This document shows, in pieces, positions 1 to 6,018 of a DNA stretch of 11,713 nucleotides. Both the position numbers and the translations under genes were made by a program. Source of the DNA: Actinomycetota bacterium. GTDB taxonomy: Bacteria > Actinomycetota > Coriobacteriia > Anaerosomatales > D1FN1-002. The stretch spans positions 1-11,713 of the forward strand of contig VAUM01000025.1 of the NCBI GenBank assembly GCA_005774595.1, in the 5' to 3' direction. Position 1 is the stretch's first letter. Each line of letters opens with the position of its first letter. The notes under the pieces were generated by a model. The model saw only the letters and a list, made by a program, of their open reading frames with translations, was not told the DNA's origin and searched no databases.

Positions 1-139
1 CGCGCTGGGCCATGCCGTGGACCTCTGACAGTTTGACGTCGTAGCCGGCCGCGACCGCGACCTTCGCGAGCACGTCGCCTGCGAGGATGGTGCCCTGACC
101 GCCCACGCCGGCGAGAACGACCGTGACCACGCCGCTCAT
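1..139 (-). CDS. iorB: Indolepyruvate:ferredoxin oxidoreductase, beta subunit (partial, N-terminal 46 codons)
   Basis: This is the start of a gene that runs off the left edge. Translation from the ATG at 139-137 begins MSGVVTVVLAGVGGQGTI and reaches LSEVHGMAQR. The glycine-rich GVGGQG turn and the S-x-x-HGMAQR motif are hallmarks of the gamma/beta-type subunit of 2-oxoacid:ferredoxin oxidoreductases, here IorB. In the family this subunit partners with IorA to decarboxylate aryl pyruvates such as indolepyruvate to acyl-CoA while reducing ferredoxin. The start overlaps the iorA stop as ATGA, which implies translational coupling and a fixed subunit ratio. Only the N-terminal part can be judged, but the adjacent iorA makes the assignment secure. 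Confidence 0.93.
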   Translation of the reverse strand, partial: MSGVVTVVLAGVGGQGTILAGDVLAKVAVAAGYDVKLSEVHGMAQR

Positions 140-1893
140 CGCGAGCCCCGCACTTCGCACGCCTCGCCGGCCTCGACGATGGCATCGTACCGGCACACTT
201 GGACGCACTGGCGGCAGCCGACGCACAACGACACGTCGATCTCGGCCTTCGAGTCCTCGCCGCGCGAGATGGCCGGGCATCCGAGCTTGATGCAGGCCCC
301 GCAGGCCGTGCACAGCTCGGCGTCCACGGCGTACGGCTGCTTCTTGTCGCGCACCAGCAGCGCGCACGGTGCGCGGCTGATGACGACGCCGGGGCCCTCG
401 GCCGCGAACCTCTCCCGGAACGCCGCCTCCGTGCCCGTGAGGTCGTGCGGGTCGACCGTCCGCACGTCGGTGATGCCGAACGCCGCGCACATCGCCGGCA
501 GGTCGAGCTCGACGGTCGGCTCGCCGGCCAGCGTGCGCCCCGTCATCGGGTTGTCCTGGTGGCCGGTCATCGCCGTGATGCGGTTGTCGAGCACGACGAC
601 CGTGGCGGTCCCCTTGTTGTACGCGAGGTCGAGCAGCCCGGTGATGCCCGAGTGGGAGAAGGTCGAGTCTCCGATGACGCCCACCACGGGCCGGCCGTGC
701 TCCGCGCCCGCCAGTGTCATCCCGTGGGCCATGCCGATACTCGCGCCCATGCACACGCAGGTGTCCATGGCCGTCAGCGGCGGCAGCGACGCCAGCGTAT
801 AGCAGCCGATGTCGCCCATGACGATCGCCTTCAACTTGCGCAGAACGTGGAAGAGCCCGCGATGCGGACAGCCGGGGCACATCAGCGGCGGGCGGGCCGG
901 CAGGTCACCGAACGGCTCGCGCATCTCGGGCGCGGCAGCGCCGAACACGGCCGCGACGGCGCCCACGGACAGCTCCCCCCGGGGCGGGAGCGCAACGTCC
1001 TCGACCGCGATCCCGAGCGCCCTCACCCTCGTCTTGAGGTAGGTGTCGGCCTCCTCGACCACCGCGAGCCGCTCCACGGACGCGGCGAACGCGCGGATGC
1101 GCTCCTCGGGCAGCGGGAACGTCATCCCGAGCTTCAGGACCGACGCCTCCGGCAGCGCCTCTCGCACGTACTGGAAGCCCGCGCCGGAGACGAGGATCCC
1201 GAGCGACGAGTCACCGTGCACCTCGCGGATGCCCGCCCACTCCTCGGCCCACGCCGCGATCTGACCGACCCTCCGGTCGAGCTCCACCCTTCGGGCGCGC
1301 GCGTTGCCGGGCATCATGACGTACTTCGCGGCCTTGCCGGCGTACTCGCCGGTCTCGCGCTCCTCGCGCGCGCCGCCCGTCTCCACGAGGCTCTTCGAGT
1401 GCGAGACCCGCGTGGTGCTGCGGACGATCACGGGCGTGTCGAACCGCTCGGAGATCTCGAACGCGAGCTTCGTGAACTCGAGGGCCTCTGTGCTGTCCGA
1501 CGGCTCGAGCACGGGCACGCGGGCGAACGCCCCGTAGTTGCGCGTGTCCTGCTCGTTCTGCGAGGAGTGCATGCCGGGGTCGTCGGCGACGAGGATGACC
1601 AGGCCGCCTTCGACGCCGGTGTACGCGAGTGTGAACAGCGGGTCCGCAGCGACGTTGAGACCCACGTGCTTCATGGTGACGAGCGCGCGCCGTCCGCTCA
1701 GGCTCACGCCCGCGCCGACCTCGAGCGCCACCTTCTCGTTGGGCGCCCACTCGGCGTAGGCGCCGGGCATCTTGACGAGGTTCTCGAGCGTCTCGGTCGA
1801 AGGCGTCCCGGGGTAGCCGACGCCCGCTGCGACGCCCGCCTCCCAAGCTCCGCGCGCGACGGCCTCATTGCCGGACAGGAGCTCTCGCGGCAC
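136..1893 (-). CDS. iorA: Indolepyruvate:ferredoxin oxidoreductase, alpha subunit
   Basis: This 585-residue cytoplasmic enzyme subunit binds thiamine diphosphate and iron-sulfur clusters. It oxidatively decarboxylates indolepyruvate and related aryl pyruvates with CoA and ferredoxin, a step of anaerobic aromatic amino-acid degradation that can also run in reverse. The N-terminal pyrimidine-type domain carries GYPGTPSTE (26-34). CPGCPHRG (339-346) opens the thiamine diphosphate domain, with GDIGCYTL (360-367) and GDSTFSHSG (408-416). The C-terminus holds two 4Fe-4S motifs: C528, C531, C534 and C539-Pro, then C557, C560, C563 and C567. The length fits the family. The GTG start at 1893-1891 is supported by GAGGGG at 1904-1899, and no in-frame ATG lies nearby. 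The gene ends in an ATGA overlap with iorB. All expected cluster cysteines are present, so it looks functional. Confidence 0.96.
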   Translation of the reverse strand: MPRELLSGNEAVARGAWEAGVAAGVGYPGTPSTETLENLVKMPGAYAEWAPNEKVALEVGAGVSLSGRRALVTMKHVGLNVAADPLFTLAYTGVEGGLVILVADDPGMHSSQNEQDTRNYGAFARVPVLEPSDSTEALEFTKLAFEISERFDTPVIVRSTTRVSHSKSLVETGGAREERETGEYAGKAAKYVMMPGNARARRVELDRRVGQIAAWAEEWAGIREVHGDSSLGILVSGAGFQYVREALPEASVLKLGMTFPLPEERIRAFAASVERLAVVEEADTYLKTRVRALGIAVEDVALPPRGELSVGAVAAVFGAAAPEMREPFGDLPARPPLMCPGCPHRGLFHVLRKLKAIVMGDIGCYTLASLPPLTAMDTCVCMGASIGMAHGMTLAGAEHGRPVVGVIGDSTFSHSGITGLLDLAYNKGTATVVVLDNRITAMTGHQDNPMTGRTLAGEPTVELDLPAMCAAFGITDVRTVDPHDLTGTEAAFRERFAAEGPGVVISRAPCALLVRDKKQPYAVDAELCTACGACIKLGCPAISRGEDSKAEIDVSLCVGCRQCVQVCRYDAIVEAGEACEVRGSR

Positions 1894-1914
1894 CGCGTCC
1901 CCTCACGTGCGCCG

Positions 1915-1934
1915 GCGGCCGCAGAAGCGGCCGC
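1915..1934 (-). promoter_or_regulatory. Perfect 8-bp inverted repeat in the iorA leader
   Basis: GCGGCCGC occurs twice, separated by four bases, giving an 8-bp all-GC stem with loop TTCT on the minus strand. It lies 10 nt upstream of the iorA Shine-Dalgarno sequence (1904-1899) and within the leader expected from the -10 candidate at 1956-1951. Each arm is itself palindromic, so the arms are also direct repeats. It could be an mRNA hairpin modulating translation or a protein-binding site. There is no U-run, so a terminator is unlikely. The function is inferred; the repeat itself is plain. Confidence 0.45.
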
Positions 1935-1950
1935 GCCAACGGTGACGGAA

Positions 1951-1959
1951 ATGGTACCA
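1951..1959 (-). promoter_or_regulatory. Extended -10 promoter candidate for iorAB
   Basis: On the minus strand the sequence reads TGGTACCAT, which is TGn followed directly by TACCAT and so matches the extended -10 pattern. It would place the transcription start near 1944 and give a leader of about 50 nt before the GTG at 1893. No good -35 box lies 16-18 bp upstream, as is usual for extended -10 promoters. The same nine-base word sits between the divergent wall-hydrolase genes at about 3233-3242. Confidence 0.4.
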
Positions 1960-2009
1960 CAGCAGGTCAGGCACGCCGCGCGTGTGCACAACGAGTGGTG
2001 CTGCGCACC

Positions 2010-2028
2010 CCGCGGACGGCCGTCGCGG
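2010..2028 (-). terminator. Possible weak terminator hairpin after the NlpC/P60 gene
   Basis: CCGC and GCGG arms flank the palindrome GACGGCCGTC with one bulged G. The resulting GC-only hairpin begins 16 nt after the NlpC/P60 stop codon. There is no U-tract on the minus strand, so intrinsic termination is uncertain. It may instead protect the 3' end or be chance structure in GC-rich DNA. Confidence 0.25.
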
Positions 2029-2043
2029 CCCGGGCGGCGCGCG

Positions 2044-3153
2044 TCAGAACCGCGACGCGCCGACGTAGTCGTGCTTCGAGGCGATGCGGTCGGTCAGCGA
2101 CGCGAACTTCACCACGTCGCCGGTGTTGGGCGCGTGGATGAAGGTGCCGTTCGTGACGTACATGCCGACGTGGTGCACGCGGTCCGGATTCCCGTTGCGG
2201 CCGAAGAAGACGAGGTCGCCGGGGAGCAGCAGGTCGAGGCGGTCGGGCGGGATGTGCTGCCCGGCGCGGAACTGCGAGCGGCTCGTGCGGGGAAGCGCGA
2301 TGCCGATCTGGCGGTAGCAGTACCACATCAGCCCCGAGCAGTCGAAACCTGACGGCGAGGCGCCGCCCCACACGTACGGTACGCCGAGGTACTGCTGGGC
2401 GATCGCGACGACCTCGGGGTGACCCCCGCGCAGCTTCGAGGGGTCGAACACGTAGGTGCCGCCCCTCGCCGACGCCGCGGCACGTCTCGCCGCCTCGGCA
2501 GCCGCGGCCTCCTGCCGCTTCCGCTCCTCGTCGATGAGCCGCTTGACGTCGGCGTTGACCGCGGCGAGGTACTTCTCCCGCTCGGCGATCTTGCGCTCGA
2601 TCGCCTCCTTCTTGACCTTCTCGTTCTCACGCAGGACGACGAGCTCCGCCTCGCGGGACTCCAGTGCCTTCTCGGCGGCCTCGATGCGCGCTTTCGCCTG
2701 CCTCACCGCCGCCACGGCTTCCGCGTCGCGGCGCGAGATGCGCCGCAGCAGGTCCATGCGGTTGAGGAAGTCCTGGAACGACGCCGTCCCGAGAAGCACG
2801 CCGACAGGGTCGATCGCGCCGCGCCGGTACATGCCGTTCACGCGCCGCGCGAGCACCTCGCGCGACCCAGCGAGCTCGAGCTCCGCCGCGGCGAGCTCGG
2901 CCTCGGTCTCCGTGATCTTCAGGCGCGTGGCGTCGAGCGCCTCGGTGACGGCGTTGTACTCCTCGACCTGCTCCTCGAGATCGGCGTTCATCTCGTCGAG
3001 CTGGCTTTGGATCTGCGCCGCCTCGGCCTGCTTGGCCTGGATGGCCGCGTTGGTCGGCTCCGCACGCGCCGACAACGGCGACGACAGGAGCAGGGTGGCC
3101 GTCACGAGATGTGCGACGGCGCGGACCGGGCATCGTGGAAGAAGCGACGACAC
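2044..3153 (-). CDS. Exported NlpC/P60 peptidoglycan endopeptidase with coiled-coil N-terminus
   Basis: This is a 369-residue secreted cell-wall peptidase. A signal peptide spans about residues 1-31 (hydrophobic LVTATLLLSS, probable cleavage after SARA). A long coiled coil, about 35-228, follows the PcsB-type plan with a break around GMYRRGAIDP (107-116), then an Ala/Arg-rich linker. The NlpC/P60 domain, about 245-369, has catalytic Cys272 in FDCSG, His328 in HHVGMY and His340 in FIHAPNTGD, so the triad is intact. Such enzymes cut stem peptides of peptidoglycan, and the coiled coil commonly holds the enzyme inactive or docks it to FtsEX-like activators; that part is inferred, and no ftsEX is present here. 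The GTG start is preceded by GGAGG four bases upstream. The gene is divergent from an RlpA-like gene with a similar coiled coil. Confidence 0.92.
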   Translation of the reverse strand: MSSLLPRCPVRAVAHLVTATLLLSSPLSARAEPTNAAIQAKQAEAAQIQSQLDEMNADLEEQVEEYNAVTEALDATRLKITETEAELAAAELELAGSREVLARRVNGMYRRGAIDPVGVLLGTASFQDFLNRMDLLRRISRRDAEAVAAVRQAKARIEAAEKALESREAELVVLRENEKVKKEAIERKIAEREKYLAAVNADVKRLIDEERKRQEAAAAEAARRAAASARGGTYVFDPSKLRGGHPEVVAIAQQYLGVPYVWGGASPSGFDCSGLMWYCYRQIGIALPRTSRSQFRAGQHIPPDRLDLLLPGDLVFFGRNGNPDRVHHVGMYVTNGTFIHAPNTGDVVKFASLTDRIASKHDYVGASRF

Positions 3154-3186
3154 GGCGCCTCCGGCTGCGTATCAGTGCTGCATGTG

Positions 3187-3212
3187 CGGGCCGCGTGGCC
3201 GGGCGCGGCCCG
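3187..3212. repeat. Perfect 9-bp inverted repeat in the divergent intergenic region
   Basis: CGGGCCGCG at 3187-3195 is exactly mirrored by CGCGGCCCG at 3204-3212, with an 8-nt loop. It lies between the symmetric -10 palindrome at 3232-3243 and the NlpC/P60 start, so it would fall in that gene's 5' leader, about 33 nt upstream of the GTG. There is no U-run after it on either strand. It could be an operator near the divergent promoters or a leader hairpin. Function is inferred. Confidence 0.45.
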
Positions 3213-3231
3213 ACCGCTCGAACTACCCTTG

Positions 3232-3243
3232 CATGGTACCATG
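3232..3243. promoter_or_regulatory. Palindromic bidirectional extended -10 candidate
   Basis: CATGGTACCATG is a perfect 12-bp palindrome. Each strand reads TGGTACCAT, i.e. TGn plus the -10-like hexamer TACCAT. It would start transcription rightward near 3249 (leader about 55 nt to the RlpA-like gene) and leftward near 3226 (leader about 73 nt to the NlpC/P60 gene). No clear -35 boxes were found at standard spacing on either side. It could also be a repressor or activator site; the two readings are not exclusive. Confidence 0.45.
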
Positions 3244-3292
3244 AACGGGTTGTCCGGAGCCCTCCCACACGAGGTCTCCGCAGGTCACGCGA

Positions 3293-3297
3293 GGAGG
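3293..3297 (+). promoter_or_regulatory. Ribosome-binding site that decides the RlpA-like start
   Basis: GGAGG here directly abuts an ATG at 3298 (zero spacing, unsuitable for initiation) but lies six bases before the in-frame GTG at 3304. The GTG is therefore the better start, trimming two residues from the ATG version. Confidence 0.7.
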
Positions 3298-3303
3298 ATG
3301 CCC

Positions 3304-4368
3304 GTGCGTTCGCGGCTCGTGCAGGCCGTCGTCGCACTCGTCGCCGTCGCGGCGCTCGCAGGCGCCGTGCCCGTCACGCACGCGCAGACCGCCGCCGATG
3401 ACCTCGAGGCCGCCAAGTCGCGGGCGCTCGAGCTCCAGGACCGCATGGACGAGGCCGAGGCCCAGCGGCAGTCGCTCGCCACCCGCATCGAGGTACTCGA
3501 CGCCACGATCGTCCGTCAGCGCGACGTCGTCGCCCGGGCGGACGCGGACGTGCAGGCGGCGACAGGCACCTACCACGCACGGCTCGTCGCCATGTACAAG
3601 GCCAAGCGCCCGGACGCCATCACGCTGCTGCTGAACGCGCGCACCATCGGGGACCTGCTCGCGCGCGCCGTCCTGCTCACACGCATCGCCGAGGCGGACA
3701 AGCGCGTCATGCGCGACGCTGTGGCGATGGCGGACGAGGCCGCCCACCAGGAGGCGGTCCTCGAGGACCTCAAGGCGCAGGAGACCGCGCTGCGCCGCGA
3801 GCAGGACGCGCGGATCGCCGACCTCAGCACCATGCTCGCCGAGCAGAACGCGCTCGTCGCGCGCCTCACTGAGGCCGCGCGAAAGGAGCTCGAGGCCCGC
3901 ATACAGGCCGGGAAAGGTGCGCGGCAGCAGTGGCGCGCCAGCTCGGTCCCGATCGGTACGACGTTCACGCTCACGGAGGCCGCGGTCGACGACTATCCGG
4001 GCACCGGCTGGCTCATCCCCGACTTCCGCCCGCAACGCTTCAAGGTCGCCGGCGAGGCGTTCACCGCGAAGTGCTCGTGGTACGGCCCGGGCTTCAACGG
4101 CAAGTCGACCTCATCGGGGCAGATCTTCAACCAGGACGACTTCACCTGCGCCGACAACTGGCACCCGTTCGGCACGTACCTCGCGCTGCAGCGCAACGAC
4201 AAGCGGATCATCGTGCTCGTCAACGACCGGGGGCCTTTCCTGTGGCAGGGCGGCCGCTGGGTGCCGCATCCCATCCGCAAGCTCGACCTCTCGAGAGCGT
4301 CGGCGTACGCGCTCGGATTCTCAGGCGTGGCCGACGTGCGCATCCAGCCGGTCGTAGCGGTTCCGTAG
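3304..4368 (+). CDS. Exported RlpA-like double-psi beta-barrel protein with coiled-coil N-terminus
   Basis: This 354-residue secreted protein is the only plus-strand gene. The signal peptide is residues 1-27 (cleavage after VTHA). A coiled coil runs from about 29 to 205, with a break at MYKAKRPDAI, followed by a DPBB domain at about 253-350. Family motifs are CSWYGPGF (257-264), HPFGT (287-291), NDRGPF (307-312) and LDLS (327-330). RlpA proteins are septal or lateral-wall glycan-acting proteins, some with lytic transglycosylase activity on denuded strands. The usual His of the TxAH motif is Asp284 here (TCAD), with a His at 287, and the NDRGPF-to-DLS stretch is about eight residues longer than usual. 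Two Cys (257, 282) may pair. The start is set by GGAGG at 3293-3297. Whether it is catalytic or only binds glycan is open. Confidence 0.88.
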   Translation: MRSRLVQAVVALVAVAALAGAVPVTHAQTAADDLEAAKSRALELQDRMDEAEAQRQSLATRIEVLDATIVRQRDVVARADADVQAATGTYHARLVAMYKAKRPDAITLLLNARTIGDLLARAVLLTRIAEADKRVMRDAVAMADEAAHQEAVLEDLKAQETALRREQDARIADLSTMLAEQNALVARLTEAARKELEARIQAGKGARQQWRASSVPIGTTFTLTEAAVDDYPGTGWLIPDFRPQRFKVAGEAFTAKCSWYGPGFNGKSTSSGQIFNQDDFTCADNWHPFGTYLALQRNDKRIIVLVNDRGPFLWQGGRWVPHPIRKLDLSRASAYALGFSGVADVRIQPVVAVP

Positions 4369-4412
4369 GCGCGAGGACGCCCCCGGCGCACGCGCCGAGG
4401 GCGTCCTCGCGC
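4369..4412. terminator. Bidirectional terminator-type hairpin between convergent genes
   Basis: Starting at the base after the RlpA-like stop codon, GCGCGAGGACGCCC (4369-4382) pairs perfectly with 4399-4412. After one C/A mismatch, an inner CGGCG/CGCCG stem closes a CACG tetraloop. This is a very stable hairpin placed exactly between the convergent plus-strand gene and apt. Neither side has a clear U-tract, so termination may be of the U-less kind or Rho-assisted, or the hairpin may stabilise 3' ends. Confidence 0.75.
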
Positions 4413-4430
4413 ACGCGCTGCTCTGTCGCC

Positions 4431-4949
4431 TCAGTCCACGTGGATGAGCGAGACGACCTTGGAGTCTTGCGGCAGCTTGTCGCGGCCGTGCAGGAAGTCG
4501 AGCTCGATGAGGAACGCGAACCCGGCGACCTTGGCGCCCATGTTCGCCGCGAGCGCCGCCTTGGCCGCCGCGGTGCCTCCGGTCGCGAGCACGTCGTCGA
4601 CGACGAGCACGACGTCACCGGCCGAGAACGCGTCCTCGTGCACCTCGAGCGTGTCGGTGCCGTACTCCAGCGCGTACTCGTGGCTGGTGGTCTTCCACGG
4701 GAGCTTCCCCGGTTTGCGCGCGGGCACGAACCCGGCGCCGAGCACGTAGGCCAGCGCACCGGCGAAGATGAAGCCGCGCGCCTCGGCGCCCATCACCTTG
4801 GTGACGCCGGCCTCGCGGAACTCCGAGGCGATCATGTCGATGGAACTGCGGAAACTGGCTGGGTTGGCGAGCAGGGGCGTGATGTCCTTGAAGACGATGC
4901 CCTCCTGCGGGAAGTCCGGGACGTCTCGGATGTACTCCTCGAGGTTCAC
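4431..4949 (-). CDS. apt: Adenine phosphoribosyltransferase
   Basis: This 172-residue cytoplasmic purine-salvage enzyme converts adenine and PRPP to AMP and pyrophosphate. The N-terminus YIRDVPDFPQEGIVFKDITP (6-25) is the typical Apt adenine-binding hood. The PRPP-binding signature is VVLVVDDVLATGGT (113-126), with the paired acidic residues D118 and D119. KPGKLPW (79-85) fits the flexible loop. The length is standard. The start is GTG at 4949-4947, preceded by purine-rich GAGGAGAAGGG; an ATG is not available close by. It is monocistronic in appearance, flanked by the convergent RlpA-like gene and by the channel gene upstream with an 83-bp gap. A second purine salvage enzyme, hpt, is about 1 kb upstream on the same strand. 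Confidence 0.96.
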   Translation of the reverse strand: MNLEEYIRDVPDFPQEGIVFKDITPLLANPASFRSSIDMIASEFREAGVTKVMGAEARGFIFAGALAYVLGAGFVPARKPGKLPWKTTSHEYALEYGTDTLEVHEDAFSAGDVVLVVDDVLATGGTAAAKAALAANMGAKVAGFAFLIELDFLHGRDKLPQDSKVVSLIHVD

Positions 4950-5007
4950 TTGCCCTTCTCCTCACTTCTCGTCGGGTCCGGTCGGGGCCGTTGCGGCCGA
5001 CTTGCAC

Positions 5008-5013
5008 GGTATA
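5008..5013 (-). promoter_or_regulatory. Weak -10 candidate for apt
   Basis: TATACC on the minus strand is the most AT-rich hexamer in the 83-bp gap between the channel gene and apt. It would give a leader of about 50 nt. The hexamers 17-18 bp upstream match the -35 consensus poorly. The leader also contains a small hairpin, GGCCG/CGGCC with a 3-nt loop, at 4986-4998. Read-through from the channel gene is an alternative. Confidence 0.3.
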
Positions 5014-5032
5014 CGAGCGGGCGGGCCTTCTG

Positions 5033-6016
5033 CTACAGGATGACGGCGAGCGCTTCGAGCTGTTCGGGCGAGCCGAGCGCAATCAGCCGGTCGCCGTCGC
5101 GCAGGACGAGCTCGGGACGCACCTCCGCCACGGCGCCCTCGGCCGAGATCACCGCGAGGATGTGTGCGCCCGTACGCTCGCGCACGCCGGCCTGACTCAC
5201 GGGCATCCCGGCGACGGCCGACCCATTCGGGACCTCGAACTCCTCGATCCGGAAAGGGATCTGGTCGCTGTGCGTGACGAGCTCGAGGTAGCTCGAGACG
5301 ACCGGGTGCAGGACCATCGCCGCCATGCGCCGCCCGCCGATGACGCTCGGAGTGATGACCCGCTCGGCGCCGGCGCGGCGCAGCGTCTGCTCGGCCGACT
5401 CCGTCGAACTGCGGGCGACCACGCGCAAGGCCGGGTTCATGGTGCGGGCGGTCAGCGTCACGAAGGTGTTGTCGGCGTCCGTGTCGAGCGCGCACACGAG
5501 GGAAGCCGCCCGCTCGACCCCGGCGGCGAGCAGGACGGCCTCGTCGGTGGCCTCGCCGTGGACGTGCAGCCATCCGGCCGCATGCGCGCCGGCGAGCACC
5601 TCCTCGTCGCGGTCGATCACCACGAAGTCGGCGCCTTCCTCCGCAAGCGCCTTGGCGACCACCGAGCCCACGCGCCCGAGGCCCGCGATGACGTGGTGGC
5701 CCGACAGCTCGTCCATCGTCTTCTTCATGCGCCGCTCCTCGAGCATCTCCCGGAGGTGTCCCTCGACCATGTACTCAACGAACGTGCCCACCGCGAACGC
5801 CAGCGCGCCGACACCGCCGAGGATGAGCGCCATCGCGAAGACGCGCCCCGCCGGTGAGAGCGGGTGGACCTCCTGGAATCCCACGGTCCACACGGTGATG
5901 ACCGTCATGTAGGCCGCGTCCAGCAGCGGCCATCCCTCCACGATCATGAAGCCCGCCGTGCCGATCACGAGCACCGCGGGCGCGAGCAGCAGGGCGATGA
6001 CGAGGCGGTTCCGCAC
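5033..6016 (-). CDS. Two-transmembrane potassium channel subunit with RCK (TrkA-N/TrkA-C) domains
   Basis: This 327-residue inner-membrane protein has the MthK/Kch plan. TM1 is at about 5-26, the pore helix and filter at 32-48, and TM2 at about 58-80. A linker leads to a Rossmann RCK-N domain beginning HHVIAGLGRVG (GxGxxG at 112-117) with the acidic strand-2 end VVIDRDEE. A TrkA-C domain occupies about the last 80 residues (GMPVSQAG, DGDRLIALG). The filter reads TVGFQE (44-49) rather than TVGYGD, so ion selectivity is uncertain. RCK domains bind nucleotides, nucleotide second messengers or ions to gate the pore. The GTG start at 6016 lies two bases after the hpt stop, and an extended reading frame further upstream only shadows hpt. 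It is the last gene of its operon. Confidence 0.88.
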   Translation of the reverse strand: MRNRLVIALLLAPAVLVIGTAGFMIVEGWPLLDAAYMTVITVWTVGFQEVHPLSPAGRVFAMALILGGVGALAFAVGTFVEYMVEGHLREMLEERRMKKTMDELSGHHVIAGLGRVGSVVAKALAEEGADFVVIDRDEEVLAGAHAAGWLHVHGEATDEAVLLAAGVERAASLVCALDTDADNTFVTLTARTMNPALRVVARSSTESAEQTLRRAGAERVITPSVIGGRRMAAMVLHPVVSSYLELVTHSDQIPFRIEEFEVPNGSAVAGMPVSQAGVRERTGAHILAVISAEGAVAEVRPELVLRDGDRLIALGSPEQLEALAVIL

Positions 6017-6018
6017 CG

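Noticed and set aside
199..2352. A 717-codon open frame on the plus strand across iorA and the end of the NlpC/P60 gene
   Set aside because: It is antisense to two well-supported genes, is rich in Arg, Ala, His and Asp as expected for a GC-rich shadow frame, and has no domain or ribosome site.
2419..3303. An upstream in-frame extension of the RlpA-like gene (would give 649 residues)
   Set aside because: It runs antisense through the NlpC/P60 coding region and the divergent promoter region. The signal peptide and GGAGG site at 3293-3297 place the true start at 3304.
3930..5195. A 421-codon plus-strand frame across the RlpA-like gene, apt and the channel gene
   Set aside because: It is out of frame with the RlpA-like gene and antisense to apt and the channel, crosses the strong hairpin at 4369-4412, and has shadow-type composition.
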